Positions 7,813-19,339 of a stretch of 64,000 nt of DNA are shown here, piece by piece; the first letter of the stretch is position 1; each line of letters starts with the position of its first letter. This DNA is from Vitis vinifera. Taxonomy: Eukaryota > Streptophyta > Magnoliopsida > Vitales > Vitaceae. Both the position numbers and the translations under genes were made by a program. The DNA lies in the NCBI RefSeq assembly GCF_030704535.1, contig NC_081822.1, positions 36,354,001 through 36,418,000 of the forward strand. Direction: 5' to 3'. The notes under the pieces were generated by a model, which was not told the origin of the DNA, did not search any database, and saw only the letters and a program-made list of their open reading frames with translations.

Positions 7813-10590
7813 CTATTCAGTCGATCTTGGATGCATGTCTAGTTCCAATTCATCTCCGGGCTCCAAACTTCTTGACGATTCCGCAAAGTAGTAATCGTCC
7901 TCTTGATGGTCTAGTTCAACAGGCAAATGCTTTTGAAGCTTTTTCAGATTTTCCAGCTCCCAAGAAACTTCTTTCATGGTTGGCCTTTTACTTCCACTCA
8001 ACTTCAAGCACCTCATTGCGAGGTTGGCCAAGATTACTAGCTCCTCTTTTTCTCCCTCCATCACAACTTGCGGATCCAACACATCGAAGAGACGATTTTT
8101 CTTTGCTGAGCATATGAAATGTGCAGCTAATCCCATATCTTCAGATCTAAGACCAGAAATTGGCTTTTGTCCTGTCAAGAGTTCAACAAGAACAACTCCA
8201 AAGCTATAAACATCACTCTTTTCTGTATATTGGCTTGACTGAAAATACTCTGGATCCAAATACCCAAACGTCCCCCGCACACTTGTGGTTAAGTGAGATT
8301 TTTCTGTTGGAACAGACCTGGAAATCCCGAAATCGGACAACTTTGCTCTATATTTCCCATCCAAGAGTATGTTACTCGACTTGATGTCTCTATGATAGAT
8401 TGGTACATCAGCAGCTGAATGCATGTAGGACAGTGCCCCTGCAACTTCCTTAGCAACTCTTAACCGATCCGACAATTTCATTGGAGACTCCTCCATCTGA
8501 TCATGGATATGGTTAGAAAGGGTTCCGTTTGAGACAAACTCATACACCAGCAGTGGAACCTCAGTTTCTAAACAACAACCTAACAGTTTAACCACATTTC
8601 TGTGATTGATCTGGGAAAGTATGACCACCTCATTTGCGAAGCGTTCAATTTGAGCTTTATCCATCTTTTTAGACTTCTTAACGGCTACAACGCTTCCATC
8701 GGGTAACATTCCTTTATAAACTATAACTTGGCCTCCTTTCCCAAGGATGCGGTTCTCATTATAGTAATCAGTTGCCTTCTCTAACTCCTCGGAGGAGAAA
8801 ATTTTTAGTTTCTCAAGTTTGCCTTTGTCTGAGGAGATTTGTTGCTGTAATAACAAACCTCCATTGCGCTTAAATAACTTTTTCTTGAGTTTAATGATCT
8901 TCCTTTTCTTCACGAGCGCATTCAACCAGTAAATTCCAGCAATTAACAACAAGAATCCAATGCTTAAGATTATAGCTACACAACACAAAAAGAAAAAGGA
9001 AAAAATTATAATTCATTTAAGTTTTAATTCGACTAATTAAGTCTGCCCCCATATGAAATATTGATCAAATTGAAAGAGGCATACTCTTCTGGTGAGTTTT
9101 TATTTCAATGTACTTTTCTCTACCTTCTAAGAGCTAGAACTTTTAGAAGACAAAGAAAGAAGGGCCAAAAAAACAAATCAAAAGCAAGATCTCATCAAAT
9201 CTGTTCGATGGTGAATGAATCTATTCAAGGACTTTGTGTAAATTATATGAATGAAACATCATAATCTTAATAGAAAAAAAAAAGTACAAATAAATAAGAA
9301 AAGAAACAAAGAAAACCTAATTGCAGGAAGTGGTAAGGTTGAAAAGAAATGACCCAAGTTCTATTTTGATGAAATTTAGATTCTTTCTACTTCAAATCTC
9401 CCCATTGCAAACAGATGATAGGTAGGTGAAGTTTAAGCTCATTGAAAATACTATTACATGGATATGCTATCTGTATAGTGATGGAAGGAAGGTATTACCT
9501 GATGCCAAAATGGCAACGCCATGTCTTCGGCTATTCACTTCACTTTCATCAGACCTTCTACAAGTGTAATCTCCAGCTGTATTCTGGCAGAATCCGTCAC
9601 ACGGATATCCACTTGGATCGTCACACTCGTCAATATCTACATGGAGATACACACAAGTAGTAAAGCATAAGATGTCACAACTAGAAGATATAAACCCAAG
9701 GATGATCGGTCTTAATTACCTTGGCAACCTCCGGGAAGATAGGGGTTTCCCTGAAAGCCTTGTTTGCATATGCATCGATATCCGGGGCCATTGGTGGAGC
9801 TCTGACACTCAGTGTTTTTGCCACATGCATATGTTTCTGATCTGTTTCCAGAGGCTTCGCACTTTTCTTCTCCTACAACCCATTGAAGTGTCACTTGTGT
9901 AGTTACAGGATGCTTGGAGAGATTTATTTCCGAAATACTATAAGTAGATTTGGCGGCCACAAAAGCGTGTAGGCAAAATTTATGATTGGAATCCGAGGAG
10001 GGGTCGATGCTGAAGAGTGTGATATTCAAAGTCTTGAGTTGCTTCGGGAGGGAGGTGGTGCAAAACCCTGGTGCGGCAGAGGGAGGGTATCCCCGGCAGA
10101 AAGATAAACACGCCCTCCGATACTCCCGGTTGTTATCAATCAAAGCAGTTATATTGCAGCCAAGAACTACAAATTTGTTACGATTGTGGAAGAACGTGAA
10201 TGGGCTGCCTGCCAGCTTAATGCCACCATAAAAGTTTACCTCGGATACTCCATTAGAAAAGCATTGCCGTTTGGTCTTCATGGTAACATTCACGGTGCCC
10301 TTTATCGATAAATGGCGAACAGGAAGGGAACCAAGTAACAATGGCTGGCCATTGTTGCACTGCAGAAGGAACTTGTCATCCTTGGCGCATTTCACATCTC
10401 CAATCCCAAATGGGTAAGGAATTGATATGTTCCCACATTTATCTGGACAGTGTGGCTTTGCAATTGGCCCAGGCATTTCAATTATTGGTTTTGGTATGCA
10501 TGGGCATAAGAGGCATAAGAGGCTTAAGAGCAACAACAATGGCGGCCGCATTTTCATCCTCATCTCTATCAACTTAATTTGCCTTTCCAC
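7813..10590 (-). CDS. Wall-associated receptor kinase-like protein (three exons, altered P-loop)
   Basis: Exons on the minus strand: 10590-9720, 9636-9499, 8975-7813; all junctions are GT..AG and phases agree, giving 723 aa. The first exon has a signal peptide ([14 protein letters not shown]), the cysteine-rich GUB_WAK galacturonan-binding domain ([21 protein letters not shown]) and the first EGF part ([13 protein letters not shown]). The second exon gives a calcium-type EGF start (DIDECDDP) but lacks the last CxC..C cysteines present in the neighbour at 16504-19259. The third exon has a transmembrane helix (about 337-355) and a Ser/Thr kinase: VAVKKS lysine, [22 protein letters not shown]. 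The third P-loop glycine is replaced by Val (GKGGQV, about residue 420). WAKs sense pectin at the plasma membrane; whether this copy signals is unclear. An alternative start lies nine codons in. Confidence 0.88.
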
Positions 10591-11050
10591 CTGATGCCTA
10601 CATTTGTACTAGTGATCAGGATGAGGATATGGCGCCCAGACACGGGGATGAGGATGGTGTCTCCACCACAAAAGGCCATACCCCTCTCTCGTCCACACTC
10701 AAGCCAAGGAAAAGGGTTTGCTTTATTTTAGTGCGGGTCTTTAATTGATTCCATCAAACCCTTCCTTGGCAGACAACATAACCATGTGGGGTTTTGCATT
10801 CTAAAAAAGAAATTAAGTTTATTTCTATGGACCACGAGGTCTCATCTTAAACCATTTGCAGAACACCAAAAAAGCAAGTCCCTTCGCCTTATCATGCATG
10901 CATGATTCTCCTCCTTTCCTTTATCCGTCTTTTGACAAGTCTGACCGGCCATTTTCATGCTACCATTTGTAATTTATCATCGATATTTTTTGTATGTCAC
11001 CTAAAAGCTACTTTTTGATGCCCTAAATGGATCCTTAAGTATTGCCAGTA
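10591..11050 (-). promoter_or_regulatory. 5' flank of WAKL gene (duplicated block)
   Basis: Upstream region of the WAKL gene, shared in diverged form with 1418-1765 plus 5892-6180 and with 7103-7262. It contains the intact ATCATGCATGCATGATT site that the copia element hit in the first unit. No convincing TATA box can be fixed by eye, so the promoter role rests on position only. Confidence 0.4.
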
Positions 11051-12837
11051 AAGTATGGTGATATATATGGCAAAGAGGATTTTAATTTATGGCAAAGCTG
11101 CGGCCAGTGAATAAGGCGAAATTAAGTATTTAAGGCAATCATATTATCTGTGTTTAAGAGTTAGACTTTAAAAACAAAAAAACAAAAAATATATATATAT
11201 TTCAAATTTTTAGCCCAAAATATAATGATATTATTTCAAAATTTATTTAACCATAACCTAATAACAATGAATAAATCCAATAAAGCTTACAAAATATACA
11301 TAGTAATAAATAAATATAGAAGAATTCATCTAACATCAAATTGTTATAAATCATAACAAATATATAAGTCATAGAATATTGGTTTGATTTGGTTTTTTCC
11401 GGTTAACTGAAAACCAAACTCATTAAATCGGTTTCTACAATTCTTAATCCAAAATGCCCTTATATGGTGATTGAAAACCTAACTGATTGGATATATTTTG
11501 ATTGAGTTGGATTGATTCTATCAGTTTTTCAATTATCACTTACACCCCTTAATAATATGGGGTGGATGAAAGCTATTGCGGGACCAAGGCATCATTTGTT
11601 GGATCAATTATATACAGTGGACTTGCCCCACCTTGCTTTGCCAATTAGTTGCCAAAGGAAGAAACGAGAAATGATAGAGGAAAAGAAGGGAAAGGGAGAG
11701 GAAAGGAGGAAAGGAAGAGAAGGAGAAAGGGATGAGAAGGAAACCAGCAAGTTTAGTATTTGAGTGTGTGAAGAAGAGGATATTTTTACCCTTTCATATT
11801 CAACTTCTTGGATTTCACAAAAAAAAAAAAAAAAAAGATGGATATTTGTAGGATTTAGGTGAATAAGATTATAGTCTTCATCTAAAAATAAGGGTTTGAT
11901 ATTGTATTAAAGTACTAATTTAGTTCAAAAGCTTAAATCACAATGTATAAGACCATTTATGTTTATCAAGCCCTAACTAGAAAATGAGAATGAGAAATTC
12001 ATTCCATATCTTTTTTATTATATCTATAATTAGATTTCTTTTAAAAATGGGAATAGAAATTAAAAAAAAATTATTACCATGAATTCAAAATACATATTTA
12101 TTAGGATGTCGATTCATTTCCTCTATATGATGTTGTGATCAACATTCATTCTATTATCATATTTTCATTCCCATTCTCATCTACCAAACACACCCAAATT
12201 GAATCAACTCATTTAGGGTCCAATGTATTGGATTCACTAAGCACATGTGTATTGTTCCTTAGACTATCTAAGAAATTGCACCTTACAACAGAACCTAAAT
12301 ATGTATCACAAACATTAATACTAGGAAGAATATTATATATGAAAAGATACAACAATCAAATATGATGAGTGAGACACTCTAATCCTCATACTTTACTAAA
12401 CTTTGTATTATGTTATACCTCAATAAGATGATAGCAGATAAGATTATAGAATAGACTAATAATAAGAATCTTTTAAGTAAATTGTTTATTAAAAAAGATC
12501 AAAAAAAAAAAAAAAGAACAACGGCAACAGTTTCTATTTCAACAAACAGAATTTTACACTTAAATATAGTTGTATATGTGTTTGAATAAAACTCTAAAAA
12601 AAAAAAATGAGAAAAGACACTTTGAAAAGAAATATTTACTTTAAATAACTATGTTAATATTTCTACGTTTACTAACACTACAAGCTAGAAGGCAGGTTTT
12701 TGGTCTTAACCACCAACCTCGGCTAAAAGGAAGCTTCAATGCGATTATAAGATTTGGGTGCGGACAAAAGAGACCGTAGCAAGGCATAGCCATAGAGGAT
12801 ATAGAGAAATGTGATAGATGTTGCCACATGTAAAAGC
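11051..12837. other. AT-rich intergenic DNA
   Basis: No gene recognised. It contains a purine-rich stretch at 11653-11755 (GAAAGG/GGAGAG type), an A-run at 11820-11836 and other simple AT-rich sequence. Short ORFs at 11512-11763 and 12135-12365 have low-complexity composition and no recognisable domain. Confidence 0.4.
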
Positions 12838-14470
12838 ATGACTAAAAGTATTGAAACTATGGTCACAACTACATTTGTACTCCAAATGTAGTTGAATGAA
12901 TCATTTTCTTATAATAGCAATACTCCAAATTACAAGAAACAATGAATCACTTTATAATTTGTACTCCCTTGAATACTTAGTTGAATGAATGTTTGACTAA
13001 TACTTGAATGCTAGAAAGATGTCTTATTAGACTTGAAATATGAGTGACTAAATGGAAAGGGAATTGAGAGGATTATTGAATGAATTAGAAATTTTATGAG
13101 GAGGGAGTCCCTTATTTAGAGTCATAGATGGTAGCTAGTAGTGAGGTTGTATCTTTAAGACATTAGACATTTCTATGGGAGATTGACACATTAAGTATGT
13201 TTGTTGGAAGACTTGTGTCTTAAAATGCTAGACATATCTTTTTAAGGATATATCTTTTTTAAAGTGATGTTACCTTAAGCTCAATCTTTCATTCACCTCT
13301 AAATGGTTTTGAGTCATGTTCTTAAAGCCATTTTTCCAACAATCCCCTACATGAAAAGAAATTGACTTAATTTATGCAAATGACATGCTAGTAATTAAAA
13401 GAGTACAACTTGGAAAGTAATTGCATTAGAATAGATCATTTGTGACTTTAAACTTTTATTAGTGAAATATTATTAGATTTACTAGTTAATAAATGAATGT
13501 AATATCTTGAATTGTTCAATTGTTGATATAAATTAAGACAATAATCTTCACACAACCATTTTTGAAAATCATTGATTCTCATGGTTGTGTTCATTTTGGC
13601 AATGCACAAATCTTAGTTTTGAGTTAGTAAGAGAATTTCAGCCTTAATTGCACAAATCATGGTTTTACAAGTTCTCAATAGAATTTCAACCTTAATTGTC
13701 ATAGAAATAGCCTCATTCACACTCAAATATGTGATTCTTATTAAGAGCATCGTGTCATACCTCATTTGGTTTTCAAAGCTATAGGATTTATCAAAAGCAA
13801 AGTTTAAACCAGTTCATGCTACAAATAACACTATTTCATATCATAAGAACAGGTAAGAGAGATTATCTCTCTAATGCTTCTCTTAGTCATTTATAAGTTA
13901 ATTGTCCCTTTGAACCTAATCTTGATATTTTTAGTCAAGTAGGTTATGTTATTATTATGAAAACTCTTTGGTCATAGACTATAATCTAATTCCCTTTAAT
14001 CAATAATTAGTTAATTTGATCTTCTGACAAACCTTTAATAAGAGAATTCACAAGGTTGTTCTTTGATTTGATATAATCAATAGAAATTACTCTATTTAAA
14101 AGTAATTGTCTTATAGTATTGTGTCTTCAATATATATGCTAAGACTTACCATTGTATATGTTATTTTGTGTCCTTCTCATAGATCATTGATTATCATAAT
14201 TTATGCTTATTGCAAGCACAGGTTTTAGCCAACATGGTATATCCTCTAGAAAATTGTGAAGCTATTCTACTTCTCCTATTTTGTCCAAAGCTACAAATTC
14301 ATATTCCATAAAAGGATCTAGCAATATTGTTTGTTTTGAGGACTTTCATGACACAACTCCACTTTCTATTTTGAATACATATCCACCGATGGATTTGATG
14401 TCCTCTATATCTTATATCCAATTTGCATCATTCAACTCATCAAGTATAGTTGGAGATCTTGTATAATATG
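12838..14470 (-). mobile_element. Degenerate copia relic (3' LTR side plus RNase H)
   Basis: On the minus strand, an RNase H region lies at 14466-14013. The remains of its LTR begin at TGTTGG (13341), preceded by a purine tract (minus CATGTAGGGGAT, 13353-13342). The other LTR edge was not resolved; 12838 is only an approximate limit. The rest of the element (RT, integrase, gag, 5' LTR) was not found. The many stops indicate an old insertion. Confidence 0.6.
14013..14466 (-). pseudogene. copia RNase H fragment
   Basis: Minus-strand reading gives the copia RNase H order with scattered stops: LNDANWI, DIEDIKSIGGYVF, a WKSSKQT-like KSSKQTILL, MEYEFVALDK, LHNFLEDIP, ISINYDNQ, NNIYNGKS, RHNTIRQLLLN, VISIDYIKSKNNLVNSLIKGLSED. 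The equivalent intact motifs in copia elements are DANWISD, MESEFIALDKAGEE, CDSQAAI and DPLTKGL. It is clearly a dead remnant. Confidence 0.8.
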
Positions 14471-14764
14471 ATCCTTTGGTCATGAATCGTAGTCGCATAG
14501 CCATTAAGAAGAGGAACCATTAAGCTATATAGATAGCCTTACAAAGGAGTTAGAATCATAGATGAAAGACTCACATTGAAAGAATTTCATCTTTTTCTCA
14601 CTCAAAGCATCTGTTTGGAAGTAATTTTGAGAGAGTTAAAAGTACTTATTAATATTTGAAAGCGTTTTTTTTAAAAAAAAAAAGAATTAAGTGTTTAACA
14701 AAATTTTTAAAATCTTTTAAAAATTTATACAATCACATAATAAGGTAATTCTTTCAAAAATTCA

Positions 14765-15685
14765 ATGTTTTAAAAATCGAACCGGTTATTGAACTGAAAA
14801 AGTTATCGGTTCACGGTTCAATGGTCGAACAGATAGTGGATCCAATAACATCATAAATATGTAATTTATATTTTATTAAAAATAATTTTGAAAAATAAAA
14901 AAATATATAGATATAATTCAAATTTTACATAATATTTTATTTTGTGTAATTGATCTGGAAAATTAAATGTTAAAGATAAATATGGATGTATTAATATATT
15001 TTATTTTATTAAATGGAATATGTATAATATTTAAATATGAAGACATATTTAAGATGAAAATAATTATAATATTTAATTTTATCTATATATTTATATAATT
15101 TATTATTTTAGAATTTTAAATTATTATATTAATGAATTTATAATATTTTCATACTTTTCATTAATAACTATTATAAAAATAAAAATAAATGTAAATATTT
15201 ATATTTGTTTAAATATTTTATATGATAAAAATTAATAAAGAACATTAATATAAAGCTTTACTGGTTATTTAATAAGGTGGTTAAGTAGCTTAGCAGTCAC
15301 ATGCTCATTTTGTTATCCCACAATTGAATATCATGAACTCCGTATGCAGAATAAATACATTCCACATAAACTATTCTTGCAAGCTGGCAGGAGGCTCAGA
15401 CGGATGGGCTGCATGTTGATAGATTGGGCCAGAATGAGGGCAAAAAAGGCCCATGTGTTTTTGGGTCAAACACAGGTTAAATGTTGATAGATTGGGCCAG
15501 AATGAGGGTAAAAAAAGGCCCATGTGTTTTGGGTCAAACACAGATTGACCGGGTCATTGGAAACTAGCCAGCTCATCCGGTTGGACGAACGGTTCAACTC
15601 CCAAGTGGCCCATTCCATCAAACTAGACTCTCTGGGTCCGCGGTCCGACCGGTTGGACCAACCAATCCCATCTAGTTTTAAACAT
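14765..15685. mobile_element. Possible non-autonomous element with short inverted ends
   Basis: The left end ATGTTTTAAAAATCGAACCGG and the reverse complement of the right end (ATGTTTAAAACTAGATGGGATTGG) match over about the first 12 bases. Both ends contain CCGGTT/GGTTGG-type sequence (14780s and 15640-15665), and the middle is extremely AT-rich. No coding capacity and no clear target duplication, so the assignment to a transposon class is open. Confidence 0.4.
15413..15543. repeat. 68-bp tandem duplication
   Basis: ATGTTGATAGATTGGGCCAG at 15413 is repeated at 15481, followed in both copies by AATGAGGG, AAAAAAGGCCCATGTGTTT and TGGGTCAAACACAG. There are a few differences (one extra A, one fewer T). 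It sits inside the inverted-ended element at 14765-15685. Confidence 0.8.
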
Positions 15686-15768
15686 AATGCAAAAGTCACT
15701 TTCATATTATATAATACATTACAAAAAGCATTATTAAAAGTAACTTTTTTTCAATATCCAAACACTAA

Positions 15769-16047
15769 GAGGGTGTTTGTTTTTTTAATTTTTTACTAAA
15801 AGTAATTTACTTTTAAACTTAGGTAGTTTGTTTTTTTACTTTTTCATGATTTATTATAAATTTTTTACTGAATAAAAAAAGTCAAAATATTTGACCTTTT
15901 TTTAATAAAAAAAAAATAACATATTGATTTTTTTTTACCTTTTAATGTTTAATAAAAATAAAATATTACAAAAATAAAGGGTCTAATACTTAATATTATT
16001 AAGCATTAAAGTTCTATTTAGAATTAAGTAAAAAAATAAATACCACC
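15769..16047. mobile_element. Second Harbinger-like MITE, 279 bp
   Basis: The element is flanked by TAA at 15766-15768 and 16048-16050. The left end GAGGGTGTTTGTTTTTTT and reverse-complemented right end GGTGGTATTTATTTTTTTAC are imperfect inverted repeats related to the MITE at 6914-7102. Both elements also share an internal AAAAAGTCAAAATATTT block. No coding capacity. Confidence 0.6.
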
Positions 16048-16050
16048 TAA

Positions 16051-16503
16051 ATGATCTTTCTTGAAAGCCTTTATAAGAGAAGCATTTCTAATAAAAACAC
16101 TATATCTACAACATAAACCCGAAACTTGAAATATCTCAAGTTTTTCTCTCCACCATGCATGTACTCTCTCTCTCTCCATCTACAGTAGCAATTCTCGTTC
16201 TACCATATTTTCTATTAATAGAAATTTTTATTGAATTAGCAACTGGATAAAATTAAGAATTTCAGACACTTTTAGATACAAGTGCTCTCATTAATTAAAT
16301 AGTTTAAGCAGTACTGGAATTTGAAATGCACAATGCTGCAAATTATTAAGCCAAATTTATTAAAACCCGAATCCTATTTTGGCCATGTTGTTCCTATACG
16401 TTACGAATGAAAAGGATTACAGTTCCATTGGTGGTATATACGCACTAAGAATGTAGGCATAGCCGCTCCCAATGGAGATACAAACCAAAGTTAATTTCAT
16501 CTT
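16051..16503. other. 3' flank of WAKL gene
   Basis: AT-rich sequence downstream of the minus-strand WAKL stop codon; it probably holds the 3' UTR. It includes a short CT run at 16161-16176. No ORF recognised. Confidence 0.35.
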
Positions 16504-19259
16504 TCAGCATGTCAAAAATGTTGACTTAATCATTAGCTCCTGGATGTCTAGCTCCAATTCATCACTTCTCTCCAACCTCCTAGCCTTCATTGGAACTGCA
16601 CTAACGTCCAACCTTCTTGATGGTTCAATTATGGAGTAATCTCCATCTTGATGTTCTTGTTGATCAGCAAGCAGGCGCTTTCGTCGGTTTTTCAGATTTT
16701 CAAGCTTCAAAGCAACTTCTTTCATTGTTGGCCTTTTCCTTCCATTCAACTTCAAGCATCTCAGTGCAAGGTTAGAAACAATTAATAGCTCCTCCTTTTC
16801 TCCCTCCAACACAACTTGTGGATCCAATACATCCAAGAGATGATTCTCCTTTGCTGATGATATGAAGTGTGCAGCTAAGCCCATATCATCCTCTGATCTA
16901 ACCATGGATATTGGCCTTCGTCCTGTCAAGAGCTCAACAAGAACTACTCCAAAGCTGTAAACATCGCTCTTTGCTGTACACTGGTATGACTGGAAGTACT
17001 CAGGATCCAAGTACCCAAACGTGCCTTGTACCGATGTGGTCAAGTGAGTTTTTCCGGTTGGGACAGACCTTGAAATCCCAAAATCAGACAATTTTGCCCT
17101 ATATTTCTCGTCTAAGAGTATATTACTGGACTTGACGTCTCTATGATAGATTGGTACAGCAGCTGCTGAATGCATATAGGCTATTGCTCCTGCAACTTCC
17201 TTAGCAATTCTGAACCGATCTGCCCATTTCATTGGAGCCTCCTCCAGCTGAGCATGGATGTGGTCGGAAAGGGTTCCATTGGAGACATACTCATATACTA
17301 GTAGAGGAACCTCAGTTTCTAAACAGCAACCTAACAGTTTCACAACATGTCTGTGGTTGATCTGCGAAAGTATTACGACCTCGTTGACGAAGTGTTCAAT
17401 TTGACCTTCATCCATCATTTCGGACTTCTTCACAGCTACAAGGTTTCCATCCGGTAACATTGCTTTGTAAACAATACCTTGGCCTCCTTGCCCAAGGATT
17501 CGGTTGTCATTGTAGTGATCTGTGGCCTTCTCCAACTCCTCCGAAGTGAAATTTTTTATTTTTTCGAGTTTCCCTTTGTCTGAAGAGATCTGTTGCTCCA
17601 GCAATAAGCCACCATTTCTCTTGAAAAATTTCCTTTTCAGTTTGATGCTGTTCTGTTCATGAACCAGTAAATACAATCGAAAAAGCCCGGAAAGTGCCAA
17701 TAAGAATCCAAGGCTTAAGCCTATGCCTGCACGCAAAAGATAGAAATGGAAGCACCCCATTGTTACTCATGAGTAAATTCATTAAACTAATTTTTTTCTA
17801 AATTTATGAGACAAAGATCGGCCACATGAGTCAAATATGCTGAAATTAGGGAGTTCTCTTACCATATCTCCTTCAATTATGCACTTTCAAATACTAGATG
17901 CTTTAATTTTATCTGAAGTGATAATGAAACTACATAGTTTTGAGGTTTCAATATATACATATATAGTATGCGCGTTGGAATGTGGTGGAATTGAATGGAT
18001 ATCTTCCTCAGACTATATGATGAAAAGTTTAATTCTCAAGAAAAATTCGAGACCAGTAATATAAGGTGAAATAGACATTTCTAAATAACATGAACATGGC
18101 ATCATTTGCAAAACATCACTCTGGGAATATTGGACTTAATGCTTTTCATGAAGAGGAAAGGGCATTACCTAAGAATACAGTAGCAGTATGGTGTCCTCTG
18201 CAAGCCACTTTCCCTTCACCATGCATTCCAAATGGGCAGCGGCAACTGTAGTTCCCAACTGTATTCCGGCAAATACCTTCACACTGGTATATATTTGGTT
18301 CGCTGCACTCATCAATGTCTAAATGTAGAGAGATATGTAAATTAAGTTAATAATCATGTTCGTTAATGTTCATGTGATATCTAAGAAACCAGGACTAGAT
18401 GAGTTGGATGGTGAGGACTACCTTCGCAACCATTAGGACGATAGGGATTTCCCGAGAATCCCGGTTTGCAGAAGCAGCGATATCCAGGGCCATTGGTAGA
18501 GTCTGAGCAAACAGTGTTCTTGCCGCAGTTGGCTTGAGCTTCCTTGCAAGTCTTTTCTCCCACCACCCAATCAAGGTCTACCTGCGAATTTATAGTCCGG
18601 TTGAGGTGCTCAGACAGATTTGTTTCTGAAAAATTGAATGTCCCTCTTGCAGCCAAGAACATGTGCAGGCCAAAGCTACTGGTATCCGAAAAAGTTAGGT
18701 TAAAGAGTGAGACGTTCAAGCTCTTGAGATGATTTGGAATTGAGGTCTTGCAGCATCCAATGCCAGAGCAGGAGCCAAGTTCATCTGGATTCCCATCTTC
18801 ATTGCAGAAAGTGATACACCCGCTACGCAACTCCTTGCCTTCAGTGATAAAAGCCGTTACATTGCAACCGAGAACTATGAACTTGTTTGAGTTGGACAAC
18901 ATAAATGGGCTGCCTTCCAGGTTGAATCCACCATAGAATATTTTATCAGTCAGAGTATGCTTCTTATTGCGTTCAGATGCACTTTGAAGGCTAACAGTAA
19001 CTGTGCCTTGTGCCAGTGATATACCAAGAACAGGAATGTTTTGAAGCAAAAATGGCTGACCATTGTTGCACTTGAGAAGGAAATTCTTGTCCTTAGCACA
19101 TTCAGCATTTCCAATTCCAAATGGGTAAGGAATCATTACTTTCCCACATTGGTAACTGCAGTTCGACTCTGCAAGCGAGAATGCTGGTGTTTTACTAATT
19201 CCTTCTTCGATCCATGGCCATATGAGCAGCATCAGCAACAACCACGGCTTCATCCTCAT
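16504..19259 (-). CDS. Wall-associated receptor kinase-like protein (three exons, intact)
   Basis: Exons on the minus strand: 19259-18422, 18318-18169, 17726-16504; GT..AG introns of 103 and 442 bases and matching phases give 736 aa, the usual WAKL length. Exon 1: signal peptide (WLLLMLLIWPW), GUB_WAK domain ([18 protein letters not shown]), GCNVTAFI, CSGIGCC and the EGF start NGPGYRCFCKPGFSGNPY. Exon 2: complete calcium-binding EGF (DIDECSEP, CEGICRNTVGNYSCRCP, ending in a final Cys). Exon 3: transmembrane helix at about 330-352, juxtamembrane [15 protein letters not shown]-loop GQGGQG (about 408-413), catalytic VAVKKS, HRDVKSSN, DFGIS and [10 protein letters not shown]. It is a plasma-membrane receptor of pectin/oligogalacturonide type by family; the ligand is not shown by sequence. 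ATG AGG ATG was chosen as start because the signal peptide follows directly. Confidence 0.92.
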
Positions 19260-19325
19260 CTCACAACTTATTTTCAGATTCTAATCAAAAGTCAGCTGCT
19301 CTTCTGAAGCACACCGTGTCTGCTG

Positions 19326-19336
19326 GTATATATATC
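19326..19336 (-). promoter_or_regulatory. Possible TATA box of WAKL gene
   Basis: The minus strand reads GATATATATAC about 67-77 bases upstream of the ATG at 19259. Spacing is compatible with a TATA box and a short 5' UTR. Evidence is motif and position only. Confidence 0.4.
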
Positions 19337-19339
19337 AAA

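Noticed and set aside
11653-11755. Purine-rich ORF at 11512-11763 as a small Lys/Glu-rich protein
   Set aside because: Low-complexity GAAAGG-type repeats; no start context or domain to support it.
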